The notes under the pieces: generated by a model
The model's input: only the letters and a program-made list of their open reading frames with translations
Database searches by the model: none
Told to the model about the DNA's origin: nothing
Assembly: GCF_038002605.1 (NCBI RefSeq)
Contig: NZ_JBBOCT010000001.1
Coordinates: 496,001-560,000, forward strand
Direction of reading: 5' to 3'
DNA: 64,000 nt
Origin: Bacillus sp. FSL K6-3431
GTDB taxonomy: Bacteria > Bacillota > Bacilli > Bacillales > Bacillaceae_C
Position numbers and translations under genes: made by a program
Shown: in pieces, positions 28,301-36,086 of the stretch
Numbering within the stretch: the first letter of the stretch is position 1
How the letters are laid out: the number at the start of each line of letters is the position of its first letter

Positions 28301-28560
28301 AAGATAATCTACATGACGGCGTATTTAAATTAACGATACCTTGTGTAAGTTGTAATGCAAGTGGTATCAATGATGAAGGACTTCAGGAAGTTGTCGAAGG
28401 CATAGCAGTAGAAACATGGCTCACTGGTAAAGTAAGTGATGTTGTTGATGAAAGCTTATATAATGAGGCTGTTGTTGATATACCAATCTTCAATCGTATT
28501 CGTGAGTTAAATAAACGAGATTTGATGGCGGTTTATCAATGCCTTGAGCAAAATAATTAA
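25390..28560 (+). CDS. UvrA-like two-module ABC ATPase with a zinc-rich C-terminal half
   Basis: The 1056-residue protein starts as a short UvrA. Module 1 has Walker A GLSGSGKTT (28-36), a zinc finger CPKC/CKKC (131-148), signature LSGGELTR (219) and Walker B IIIDEIS (241). Module 2 has Walker A GESGCGKST (351), signature LSTGEFQ (457) and Walker B FIFDEPS (482). The gap between Walker A and the first zinc finger is too short for a UvrB-binding domain, and module 2 lacks its own zinc finger. About 500 further residues carry four CxxC pairs (670, 797, 960, 985) and a UvrA-like CPICEGTVL segment. The role (DNA damage, drug resistance or defence) is unknown. It is monocistronic with a strong terminator. 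Confidence 0.85.
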   Translation: MKINQLIANNINRLDAVLPEDQSLGIAGLSGSGKTTFSQTIGEESKKRLVSLLPKAEYQYLFPNIMETNFSAIKMEEMPLVLFLGRSSISSNPRSTIGTHTGVFKEIRERLAENFHLSPEVFSFNNELGWCPKCKGRGTTKNVECKKCEGRRYNPEVEQYKIELWNQTHSISDINNLSIESIHSLSEELHISEAKQRILKNIINMNIGYLTLNRIMGTLSGGELTRLYLAEFMAASQNTVIIIDEISVGLDHQTLLKILEEIKQLGYKNQIWLIDHSDTVLDIIDEQLFFGPGSGKYGGKIVEESPRPQPITWERNEAMPTEFYKFHDLYCRNIQMAEIQIPKNRLVTVTGESGCGKSTLVNECIAKDFQKRYPKDKLVMVGQDRNQSITSRSTVATFLDIKRKLTKYSEEIDDIFQRSIEDIIDELPKEDIAHKRLSLLIKLGLGYLTLERKTQTLSTGEFQCVHLVSELFANSRNPHTFFIFDEPSKGLSQNILNQFIDSIRGILQDESVSIMMIEHNAYMMESSDFIVDFGKRKNEPVTHLDVFSHDDYYRLKNREDIAAPSPISSSLKQQNGITYLKENHIDYFKNAENIYKGGILKSLSSMARLIYGEYESETIAPVIAIDLERHLYSQYSFLYEIGGLINHMVAAHPTNKDTNSFDFFSQDNHCPSCSGRLEIEIFDKDLVIQDKNLPFWDGLFYPEIMEVLKFYQYPKLEFLFEEIKNELGFDLTKSYNEMSEEEKHTFWYGYFDKSFYDKKSKARRTWVGFNTILGMYIVVSKSMIKEQMKASKERITCPICEGTVLNHHKPLKFGDTDIREMINQPIDQVLKIVADIPALVKLKSIVGGDMILTEDISLLPRKTQVFLKMFELEQASFTGYEMVLQNILPFWDTLKDNIESISNNNQVTICDFPYINETRETIIDKYFTNGKYKKLTYVYEAFGYKKIVTQINKIKKSHPCPFCKGKKVITEDNLHDGVFKLTIPCVSCNASGINDEGLQEVVEGIAVETWLTGKVSDVVDESLYNEAVVDIPIFNRIRELNKRDLMAVYQCLEQNN

Positions 28561-28620
28561 AGTAGAATTATTAAAACAAGCCATATTTTAAAACAAAGCT
28601 AGATGTCAGCTAGGGATATA

Positions 28621-28656
28621 AAACTCATTTGCAATAATTAATTGCAAATGAGTTTT
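28621..28656 (+). terminator. Terminator of the UvrA-like gene
   Basis: AAACTCATTTGCAAT (28621-28635) pairs with ATTGCAAATGAGTTT with a tiny AATTA loop, followed by TTT. It lies 60 bases after the UvrA-like stop. From 28657 to 29024 I see no gene. Confidence 0.85.
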
Positions 28657-29024
28657 TATGCTTTTCTGAAGAGGAGCTTGTTGGTTTAAAAGATTACTAA
28701 AAAGTGCTAATCTAGATAGACAAAAGACCGGAGAGAATCTACTTATTATCTAAGCATGCTAATCAAAGTAAAAGTCATTATGAATGCATTCAATCTATTG
28801 TCATTATAACTAAAAGGAGCAGCTGCTTTAGGAATATTGCAATTGTTTTTCGTTTTTTAACTACTAAAATCTCCGTTGTACTTGTTACATATCACTACAG
28901 AATGTGAAATATAACATGAAAATATTACTATCCAAATCCTGTTACCATTTACTCACAATTTAAAGTATAATTTACCTTAACAAAATAGTTCTACAAAACT
29001 GCTTTAACGAAAGAAGTGATACAT

Positions 29025-29974
29025 ATGAAAGATCATCTAATACATATGAGTGATAAGCTAAACAACATAAACAAACGAAATCGCTCCATTCGCTTATTGA
29101 AGGTCTATCAGAAATGGAGCTTTGACCTTGCAAATTTAGATTCCATATTAGGAAAATACAATTGATGATAAAGCAGCAGAAGATGAAGAATTTAGAACCC
29201 TTTATAATGAATTAATGGCACGTGATCTAGATGAACGGCTATTTGTCAAAAACATTGAAAACGTACAGGGGGATGAGCGAGGTATCATCATTTTCTCCAT
29301 TGGCTATGCAAAAGATGAAGAAGGAAAAATGTACAACCGCTTTGGGACGCTTAACCAAAAAGGCGGTGAAAATCGATTAAACGTAGCGGTTACCCGTGCA
29401 AAAGAGGGGACTATCGTGGTTTCTAGTATCGAACCAGAAGATCTAAATGTAGCCAACGCATCCGAACGCGGGCCGAAGCTATTAAAGTCTTACTTGAAAT
29501 ATGCAAGAGCCGTTTCTGGTGGAAAGATAGAAGACATCCATGCAGTGATCCGAGAGATTAACGAAACTGTAAGTACACACGTTGTACAACAAACGCTTAT
29601 TCGATTCCTCATTTGAAGAACAAGTGTACGAACAGCTAAGGAATTCGGGATATGAAATCACCACACAAGTAGGAATGTCCGGCTATAGAATCGATATGGA
29701 GGTCGTCCATCCAAAAGATCATTCCAGATACATTCTTGGCATAGAATGTGACGGGGCTATGTATCACAGTTCCCCAAGCGCTAAAGAACGAGATGTTTAC
29801 CGCCAAAGTTTTTTAGATTCAAGAGGCTGGACAATCGAACGAATCTGGACCAGAAATTGGTGGAAGAATCCTGTAAATGAGATAGAGCGTATTGATCAGA
29901 GAATTAAGGAGTTAGTTCGGAATGAAGAGAGTCGGGATGTGTTGAAGGAACGACATGTGCCGGATAGAATATGA
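29025..29974 (+). pseudogene. DUF4011-type SF1 helicase gene with an internal deletion
   Basis: ATG 29025 opens MKDHLIHMSDKLNNINKRN and RSIRLLKVYQKWSFDL, the N-terminus of large DUF4011 helicases, and stops at about 29163. A different frame then gives the C-terminal helicase motifs (NVQGDERGIIIFSIGYAKD, GGENRLNVAVTRAKEG) and, after another shift near 29600, a nuclease-like end (DSSFEEQVYEQLRNSGYEI, YILGIECDGAMYHSS, ERIWTRNWW; Vsr/DUF559-like). Members usually exceed 1300 residues, so roughly the central 1000 codons are gone. These proteins often occur in defence islands. This copy is dead. Confidence 0.75.
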
Positions 29975-30002
29975 AGTTAATTTAGTGAGATGGATAATAA
30001 AA

Positions 30003-30049
30003 CCCTTTACTTGTATGTAAGGAACGCATACATAATAAGTAAAGGGTAA
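30003..30049. terminator. Stem-loop after the helicase remnant
   Basis: CCCTTTACTT (30004-30013) pairs with AAGTAAAGGG (30038-30047), with an inner TATGT/ATACAT pairing. There is no T-run. It may be the terminator or a processing site of the old helicase transcript. Confidence 0.45.
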
Positions 30050-30100
30050 GATGCAGTTTAAACTATTTCCTTCCTATAATGGGGATTTTTTGTTAAATGG

Positions 30101-30143
30101 CTAACCAAAAGTTAGATTTTGACTTTTGGTTAGTCTCTTTTTT
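30101..30143 (+). terminator. Terminator between the helicase remnant and pgeF
   Basis: CTAACCAAAAGT (30101-30112) pairs perfectly with ACTTTTGGTTAG (30122-30133), followed by TCTCTTTTTT. The T-run fits plus-strand termination. It faces the convergent pgeF gene and may also stop that transcript. Confidence 0.8.
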
Positions 30144-30175
30144 AGTCTATTTCACTAAAAACGCATGCCATTTGT

Positions 30176-30940
30176 TTAATCGCTTTTTCTCATAATAAAA
30201 CTCAGATGTCTTCCACTTTGTTTGTCTTGACGATAGGAGAAGCCATTTACGTCTAAGTGTGTGCAAGTTTGATCAATCGTAATATGATCTGTCGGGATTC
30301 CAGCTAGTTCACATTGTCTTTTTACAGTTTGTTGATTATCAATATGATATTTGTTCGTTTGATAATTGTAATACATAAAATCATCCGCATAGCCAAGGTT
30401 TTTAAATTTAAAATATACATCTTCATCGACTTCAAATTTCTCCTGACTTAGCGACATCCCAATCTGGACATGTAAATCACTGGGATTACAATGTTCAACT
30501 TTAGTTAGATGCTCAAAAACTTTCCATGTGATTTCTTTAACTGTACCTTGCCATCCCGAATGAATCACGCCAATAAGGCCATTCACCTTATTGTAAAAAA
30601 TAACTGGGACACAATCGGCAGAGAAGCTGCATAACACCAGATTTGGCTCATACGTATATAGGGCATCTGTATCCTCAATAGCTGAATCCATTTGTTCAGC
30701 ACCTCGTCCTTTGTCATCAAGGGTTACCCGGTGGAAATTCGAGCTATGCGTTTGATTGGCACAAACAAAATCATCCAGCCCACAATGTAGGGAAGTAGCC
30801 AATTTCTTACGATTGTCTATTATATCCTCGGGAGTTTCACAGGCATGAAGCGCCATATTGTTGTTTTCAAGTTTAGCTCCATCTTTAATGGTCATCCCTG
30901 CTATGAGTGTCTCATTATTTAAGTAAATATTTGTTTTCAT
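30176..30940 (-). CDS. pgeF: Peptidoglycan editing factor (YlmD/laccase-domain family)
   Basis: The 254-residue protein has the copper/zinc-binding multicopper-like fold of the YfiH/YlmD family. Visible motifs are CANQTHSSNFH, VLCSFSADCVPVIFYN (the ADC motif with metal-binding Cys) and IGVIHSGWQGTVK (the H-x-GW motif). TIDQTCTHLD with FSYRQD follows near the C-terminus. E. coli PgeF removes wrongly incorporated Ser from peptidoglycan precursors; other members act as adenosine phosphorylase/deaminase or phenol oxidase. The ribosome site is AAGGTGATGAT. It is not linked to the divisome genes where Bacillus ylmD normally lies, so it may be a second copy. Confidence 0.88.
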   Translation of the reverse strand: MKTNIYLNNETLIAGMTIKDGAKLENNNMALHACETPEDIIDNRKKLATSLHCGLDDFVCANQTHSSNFHRVTLDDKGRGAEQMDSAIEDTDALYTYEPNLVLCSFSADCVPVIFYNKVNGLIGVIHSGWQGTVKEITWKVFEHLTKVEHCNPSDLHVQIGMSLSQEKFEVDEDVYFKFKNLGYADDFMYYNYQTNKYHIDNQQTVKRQCELAGIPTDHITIDQTCTHLDVNGFSYRQDKQSGRHLSFIMRKSD

Positions 30941-31031
30941 ATCATCACCTTGTTTTAATATATTGTAGTTTCCTGCTGATGTATAGGCATGAAGCGCTGG
31001 TTTTCTAGAATGAGTCGGGCTAATGTCCTTC

Positions 31032-31529
31032 TTATTGTTTGAACGTTGTATTTTCTGTGCGTTGTAGCCGCTGTCGAGCGGAGACGTAGTCTGCCGTAAT
31101 CGGAATATGTTTCATTGCCTTTCCCAAGCCATATAGAGGCATATTCCCATATAATGATTCGTAATGCCCTGAGTTCAATTCATATGTTTCGTGATAAATT
31201 CCGACAGCGTCATTGTTACCTATTTTATGATTGAAATTCTTCCAAGCAGTCAAATGCTTCTTACCCTTCGCATAAGCCAGCAGATCTTCTGTCGAACGCC
31301 AATATTGGATCATGACTGTCGTTCTAAGACCAAAATAGCTTTCCATGGACAAAAAGCCTAACGCTTCCTTGTTAGTATATAGCTCTTTAATCATTCCAGG
31401 CATGGCAGTAAAAACTGGAAGCCACTTGTGAATCGCTAATCGCTTGTTAACCCGCATCCCAATAAGAAACACGACAATCTTATCATTATTCTCAGTTGTG
31501 TAGCGCCCAGTATAAATCTGTTTAGCCAT
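31032..31529 (-). CDS. DUF4188 family protein
   Basis: The 165-residue protein has the DUF4188 pattern: VFLIGMRVNKRLAIHKWLPV, MPGMIKELYTNKEALGFLSM, QYWRSTEDLLAYAKGKKHL and AWKNFNHKIGNNDAVGIYHE. It is a dimeric alpha/beta barrel akin to heme-binding aldoxime dehydratases and ABM monooxygenases. The function of this group is not established. The start is four bases past the stop of the PadR gene, with GAGGAGGAATAG inside it, so the pair is one operon and the regulator probably controls it. Confidence 0.8.
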   Translation of the reverse strand: MAKQIYTGRYTTENNDKIVVFLIGMRVNKRLAIHKWLPVFTAMPGMIKELYTNKEALGFLSMESYFGLRTTVMIQYWRSTEDLLAYAKGKKHLTAWKNFNHKIGNNDAVGIYHETYELNSGHYESLYGNMPLYGLGKAMKHIPITADYVSARQRLQRTENTTFKQ

Positions 31530-31532
31530 TTT

Positions 31533-32087
31533 CTATTCCTCCTCTTTGGAAAACTGTTCCATAGTTGTATCACACCATTCTATCGCTGCCTTTGTTATTC
31601 GTTTTCCATAATCTAAGGTAAACAGCCAATACTTCACATCTTCCTTGTTATGTTTGTTGGTGGAAATCATTTGTTCAATGTTTTTATACGTTTGGTAATT
31701 CGCTTCTAATTTTTGTTTATAATCTCCTAGATGAATTAACGTATTTTCTTTGGATTGATGACGTCCAAAAAATAATTTAAGTAAAATCTCATTTCGTTCA
31801 ATTGGCACTTGCTCGATTGGTTTTACCAGCCAGCTTTTTAATGTTTCTTTCCCTTTTGGTGTGAGGTAATACTCATTTCGATCTGGCTTTCCCTTTTGTG
31901 ATGAAGTACGAACTGTGGCTAAATCCTCCTCGACAATTAATTTTAGTGTTGGATAAATCTGGCCATAGCTGATCTTCCAGAAATGATTTAAGCTTTGATC
32001 AATTAGCTGCTTAATTGCATATCCAGACTTACATTCGGTCGTTAATATTCCAAGAATCGCATAAGTCGTATGATTATATTTCTTCAA
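31533..32087 (-). CDS. PadR-family transcriptional regulator
   Basis: The 184-residue protein has the PadR winged helix: YAILGILTTECKSGYAIKQL, FWKISYGQIYPTLKLIVEED and RNEYYLTPKGKETLKSWL. The C-terminal Vir_act_alpha_C helical domain (RNEILLKLFFGRH) dimerises it. It should repress the downstream DUF4188 gene until a ligand binds. The TTG start follows AGGAGGATCTCG. A dense AT palindrome lies just upstream. The effector is unknown. Confidence 0.9.
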   Translation of the reverse strand: MKKYNHTTYAILGILTTECKSGYAIKQLIDQSLNHFWKISYGQIYPTLKLIVEEDLATVRTSSQKGKPDRNEYYLTPKGKETLKSWLVKPIEQVPIERNEILLKLFFGRHQSKENTLIHLGDYKQKLEANYQTYKNIEQMISTNKHNKEDVKYWLFTLDYGKRITKAAIEWCDTTMEQFSKEEE

Positions 32088-32099
32088 CGAGATCCTCCT

Positions 32100-32145
32100 A
32101 TCTAAATGATATATATCTATATGATATATGATATAATAAATTCCT
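32100..32145 (-). promoter_or_regulatory. Likely PadR operator and promoter
   Basis: The segment holds repeated ATATC/GATAT half sites: ATGATATATATCTATATGAT and then ATATGATATAATAAATT. ATATC-TATAT-GATAT is nearly palindromic. It lies 15-60 bases before the padR start, the expected place for autoregulation. The exact -35 and -10 are hard to choose among the AT repeats. Confidence 0.5.
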
Positions 32146-32403
32146 ACAATAAAAAGAGGGAATTTTTTTAAAAGTGCATAATTCCCGAATTATTCAGTAA
32201 ATGCGATTTGCCTACCAAATTCTTAGCATACTTAGTGTGGAACAAAATGAAAACTGGAAAGAAAACAGTGATATTTGTTATATAGACGAAATTGAAAAAA
32301 ACCATTAGATTTCATTCTTATGAAATCTGTTCTTGATATGTCATTAAACATTTGATACATTATTGTAAATCATTGGAACTATCAAAAAGTGGAGGGATTT
32401 CTT

Positions 32404-33207
32404 ATGGGGGCTAAGGTTGCAAAAGACAGAGCAACATTACTTAATTCAAGTATTATCGATGCACGAACGCTTAAGAAGTCACATAAAAGATTGGCTGAAA
32501 TTTTAAAACCTGGAATGAGCGTCCTTGATGTAGGATGTGGGACAGGAGCAATTACATCTGGAATCGCAGAAGTGGTCGGTCCGAATGGCCGTGTAGTCGG
32601 AATAGATAATAACCAAGATTTGATAGAAAAGGCTAGTCATATGCACAAAGATAATCCAATAATATCTTTTGAAATTGGTGATGTATATAATTTACCTTTC
32701 CATAATGAATTTGATATAGTAACCTCCGCCAGAGTGCTTCAATGGCTATCTGAACCACAAGAAGCTTTACAACAAATGGTTCAAGCAGTTAAAAGTAACG
32801 GTAAAGTTCTAGTTCTTGATTATAATCATACAAAAGTATCGTGGGAACCTGATATTCCTGAGACGATGCAATACTTTTATGATACCTTTTTGGGTTGGCG
32901 CTCTGATGCAGGTATGGACAATGAAGTAGCGGAGCATCTTCCAAAAATGTTTAGTAACCTGGGGCTTTCAGATATCAAAACAACGGTACAAAATGAATGG
33001 ACACAATATACAGACAGTGATTTTCAAACACATATTACAATTTGGGCAGACGTTGCTAAAGTCAAAGGAATCCAAATGGTTGCCGATGGATTTATTAATG
33101 AAAGTCGGCGGGCACAAGCTGAAAAAGACTTTCGAAAATGGATTAATGATTCTGCTAAATCACAAATAATGTATTTATTAGCAGTAGAGGGAACTAAGAA
33201 TAAATAA
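32404..33207 (+). CDS. Class I SAM-dependent methyltransferase
   Basis: The 267-residue protein has motif I VLDVGCGTGAITSGIAEVVG, the acidic motif II (VVGIDNNQDLIEKA), IGDVYNLPFHNEFDIVTSAR and a UbiE-like post-motif VLVLDYNHTK. It methylates an unknown small molecule. ATG 32404 follows GTGGAGGG and is preferred to GTG 32389. An ABM-type monooxygenase gene follows 18 bases later, so the two likely share a pathway or detoxify the same compound. Confidence 0.87.
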   Translation: MGAKVAKDRATLLNSSIIDARTLKKSHKRLAEILKPGMSVLDVGCGTGAITSGIAEVVGPNGRVVGIDNNQDLIEKASHMHKDNPIISFEIGDVYNLPFHNEFDIVTSARVLQWLSEPQEALQQMVQAVKSNGKVLVLDYNHTKVSWEPDIPETMQYFYDTFLGWRSDAGMDNEVAEHLPKMFSNLGLSDIKTTVQNEWTQYTDSDFQTHITIWADVAKVKGIQMVADGFINESRRAQAEKDFRKWINDSAKSQIMYLLAVEGTKNK

Positions 33208-33225
33208 TAATAAGGGTGGGAATTC

Positions 33226-33522
33226 ATGATATTGGAAGCTGTTATTCTCCATGTTAAACAAGGCGCGGAGCAAGAATACGAAGAAGCATTTAGTGCGGCA
33301 TCTAATATTATTTCATCTATGAGTGGTTATAAATCACATGAATTACAGCGTTGCATTGAAATAGAGGGGAAATATTTACTATTAATCAGGTGGGAAACGC
33401 TAGAAGACCATATGATTGGGTTTAGGGAATCTAATGAATACCAAGAATGGAGAAAACAATTGCACCATTATTATGATCCATTCCCAGTTGTTGAACATTT
33501 TGAACAAGTAGATCTTTCGTAG
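33226..33522 (+). CDS. ABM-type monooxygenase-like protein
   Basis: The 98-residue protein is one dimeric alpha-beta barrel domain (antibiotic biosynthesis monooxygenase family): MILEAVILHVKQGAEQEYEE, GYKSHELQRCIEIEGKYLLL and IRWETLEDHMIGFRES, ending YYDPFPVVEHFEQV. Members are cofactor-free oxygenases or ligand-binding proteins. The IsdG residues Asn/Trp/His are not all present, so heme degradation is unlikely. It is the second gene of a pair with the methyltransferase. Confidence 0.85.
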   Translation: MILEAVILHVKQGAEQEYEEAFSAASNIISSMSGYKSHELQRCIEIEGKYLLLIRWETLEDHMIGFRESNEYQEWRKQLHHYYDPFPVVEHFEQVDLS

Positions 33523-33523
33523 G

Positions 33524-33564
33524 GTATAGCAGCGTTCTCACAATATGTGGCAACGCTGCTATAC
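33524..33564 (+). terminator. Strong hairpin after the methyltransferase-ABM pair
   Basis: GTATAGCAGCGTT (33524-33536) pairs perfectly with AACGCTGCTATAC (33552-33564), a 13-bp stem with a 15-nt loop that begins at the ABM stop codon. There is no T-run (CAAGTTT follows), so it may act by another mechanism or mainly stabilise the mRNA. The interval 33565-33814 shows no gene. Confidence 0.6.
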
Positions 33565-33814
33565 AAGTTTCAGTGAGGCACTTTATGTATAGAAAATTGA
33601 ATATCAAACCAAGAAGCTGATTTATGCCTACCATTGTATATAGTTACTAACTGGTTTTGTAATATTCGTATTCATAGTTCACTAGATTGTTTAAGTACGG
33701 TAAAATAGATCTTGATATATATAAATGTCTCATATTTAATTTAGTTTTATCGTACCACCTACGGTATTTAACCGATTTTTATTTTTTTATTTATACAACG
33801 GGAAGTGAAATTCT

Positions 33815-34510
33815 TTGAAAACAAATATTTTAATTGTGGATGATGATAAAGAAATTGCAAAATTATTAGAGCTTTATCTAAAAAACGAAGGCTACGAAGT
33901 GTATAAAAGCTATGATGGTGAAGATGCTTTGAAAATTATTGATCAACAATCAATTGATTTATTAATCTTAGACGTGATGATGCCAAAAATAGATGGATTA
34001 GAAGTTTGTCGGCAAATTAGAATAAATAAAAACATTCCAATCCTGATGTTAAGTGCCAAGGTAGAGGATATGGACAAAATTATCGGGTTAATGACCGGTG
34101 CAGATGATTATATGGGGAAGCCATTTAATCCATTGGAGCTCGTTGCAAGGGTCAAAGCACTGATTAGACGTGCCACAATGCAAAATACATATCCAAATAA
34201 ACCTCACACTGATCAATTATTAATCCATTCACTTGTAATAAACAGAAAAAATCATACAGTTCAAGTAGATGAAAAAAATCTAAATCTTACTCCGTTAGAG
34301 TTTAACATCCTATATCTATTGGCTAGTTGTCCTGGTAGAGTATATAGTTCCGAGGAAATATTTGAGCATGTTTGGAAAGAAGCAGCGTATGGGACAAGTA
34401 AAACTGTCATGGTTCATGTTAGTAATCTCCGTGAAAAACTAGAAGTAGCGACAAATGGCGAAAAGATTATTCAAACCGTTTGGGGCGTGGGGTATAAAAT
34501 TGATAAATAA
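33815..34510 (+). CDS. VanR-like response regulator (OmpR family)
   Basis: The receiver domain has acidic D9-D11, phospho-acceptor D53 (LLILDVMMPKIDG), the S80 switch and K102 (DDYMGKPFNPLEL). The OmpR winged helix follows (LNLTPLEFNILYLLASCPGR, YGTSKTVMVHVSNLREKLE, VWGVGYKID). The overall pattern is that of VanR, which responds to cell-wall stress. The TTG start follows GGGAAGTG. The partner kinase starts inside its last codons, and a DD-carboxypeptidase gene follows, consistent with control of wall modification. Confidence 0.9.
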   Translation: MKTNILIVDDDKEIAKLLELYLKNEGYEVYKSYDGEDALKIIDQQSIDLLILDVMMPKIDGLEVCRQIRINKNIPILMLSAKVEDMDKIIGLMTGADDYMGKPFNPLELVARVKALIRRATMQNTYPNKPHTDQLLIHSLVINRKNHTVQVDEKNLNLTPLEFNILYLLASCPGRVYSSEEIFEHVWKEAAYGTSKTVMVHVSNLREKLEVATNGEKIIQTVWGVGYKIDK

Positions 34511-35660
34511 CTTTATAGCTGTCGTTAAGTCACTCCCAAAGTGGAGAATCTTCCTTTTAGTTCTGCAATCTGCTATATTCACCTATATTACTACATATCT
34601 GTTATCTGGCTTTGTCGTCTATCTCATTTCTAATTCTATTACACTTTCAGGTCTACATTTGGCATTGGTAGAAATTGTCGGAAATAGGAAATTTGAGACT
34701 ATCAACGAATTTTTTCTGCTTTATTCTAAAGTTTTTATTCTTATTTTCTTCCTCTGTTACTTGTATCTGTTATACCGCCGCGAAAGAAAAAAACAATATA
34801 TCAGAAACTTGTTTCAAATGATGAATGAGATTGGTTATATTGCAGAAGGAAACTTTGAACACCAAATCGAAACATTTTATAATAATGAGTTAGACACGCT
34901 TGCTACTAATATTAATAATATTGTCCTTCAATTAAAAAATGCAATAGCTGAAGAGCGGCATCTTGAACATACAAAAAATGAATTAATCACGAATGTTTCT
35001 CATGACTTAAGAACACCCCTTACATCTACCATTGGCTATTTAGGTTTGATTGAACAGGATAAATACCGTGACGAGGTTGAATTACGGCATTATACGGGTA
35101 TCGCTTACGATAAAGCGCTAAGTCTCGAACATTTAATTAATGAGTTATTCGAGTATACTCGTATGCAAGATAAACGCCTTATTTTAAATAAGGTTCCCAT
35201 TAATATCGCTGAAATACTAGGCCAATTAATCATTCAAAACCATTTGCAATTTAACACAAACAATATAAGTTGCAGAGAATTTATTTCCACTGAAAAAATG
35301 CTTGTCCTTGGCGATGGGGAAAAATTAGCACGTGTATTCGATAACTTAATAACCAACGCAATAAATTATGGGAAAGATGGGAAGTATATCGATATCACAG
35401 CTAAGGAAGAAAATGATACGATTATCGTAATCGTGACTAACTATGGCGAACCTATTCCTAACATTGATATACCTCATATCTTTGAACGCTTTTATCGAGC
35501 AGAAAAATCAAGGTCAATGGATACAGGTGGTTCCGGATTAGGATTAGCAATAGCAAAAAGTATCATTGCACACCATGATGGGACAATAGAAGTAGAAAGT
35601 AATATGGAAAAAACTAGCTTTATCGTAAGACTAAAAAAATTAAAATATCTCTCACCATAA
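34500..35660 (+). CDS. VanS-like sensor histidine kinase
   Basis: TTG 34500 overlaps the regulator stop by 11 bases, giving about 386 residues; the open frame extends to 34455 but is not needed. Two membrane helices (ILLVLQSAIFTYITTYLL-type and VFILIFFLCYLYLLY) enclose a short outside loop of about 50 residues. A HAMP-like linker (GYIAEGNFEHQIE), the phospho-His in NVSHDLRTPLTSTIGY, the N-box DNLITNAINYG and the G-box GGSGLGLAIAKSI follow. The short sensor loop suits a VanS-type kinase sensing a wall signal. Confidence 0.9.
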   Translation: MINNFIAVVKSLPKWRIFLLVLQSAIFTYITTYLLSGFVVYLISNSITLSGLHLALVEIVGNRKFETINEFFLLYSKVFILIFFLCYLYLLYRRERKKQYIRNLFQMMNEIGYIAEGNFEHQIETFYNNELDTLATNINNIVLQLKNAIAEERHLEHTKNELITNVSHDLRTPLTSTIGYLGLIEQDKYRDEVELRHYTGIAYDKALSLEHLINELFEYTRMQDKRLILNKVPINIAEILGQLIIQNHLQFNTNNISCREFISTEKMLVLGDGEKLARVFDNLITNAINYGKDGKYIDITAKEENDTIIVIVTNYGEPIPNIDIPHIFERFYRAEKSRSMDTGGSGLGLAIAKSIIAHHDGTIEVESNMEKTSFIVRLKKLKYLSP

Positions 35661-35720
35661 ATGAAATTTGGAGATATATTGTAGGCGATTTCTCAATAAT
35701 TAATGACAGTTATCATTTAT

Positions 35721-35755
35721 AAAGACACCACTCCTAGAGTATTGTCTTTATTTTT
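35721..35755 (+). terminator. Terminator after the kinase gene
   Basis: AAAGACA (35721-35727) pairs with TGTCTTT (35743-35749), with extra CACTC/GAGT pairing inside, followed by ATTTTTATT. It ends the two-component operon, so the carboxypeptidase gene has its own transcript. The interval 35756-36086 has no gene. Confidence 0.7.
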
Positions 35756-36086
35756 ATTGTTTGAATCTTCGAAGATGCCTAAAGGGGAATTCCCCAAAAA
35801 AGTAATAGTTTTGGTACTGAATTAAATCAGGTTTCATATAAATTACTAAATCTACTCATAAACTCCAATCCACCCTACTTTCGCTCTTTATATTACCCAG
35901 CCTGATATTCTTTACTAATTCTTTAGATTTTCTTTCCACTTCCTTAAATTCCTTCCATTAGACTGTTGTTATATTGTTTCGTACATAATATTTACGCGCG
36001 TGAATGTGAAATAAACGATCAATATGCGAAATTTTTCAAGCGAGATCACATCATAGAATCCCGCACTACAAAAAGGAGATATTAAG

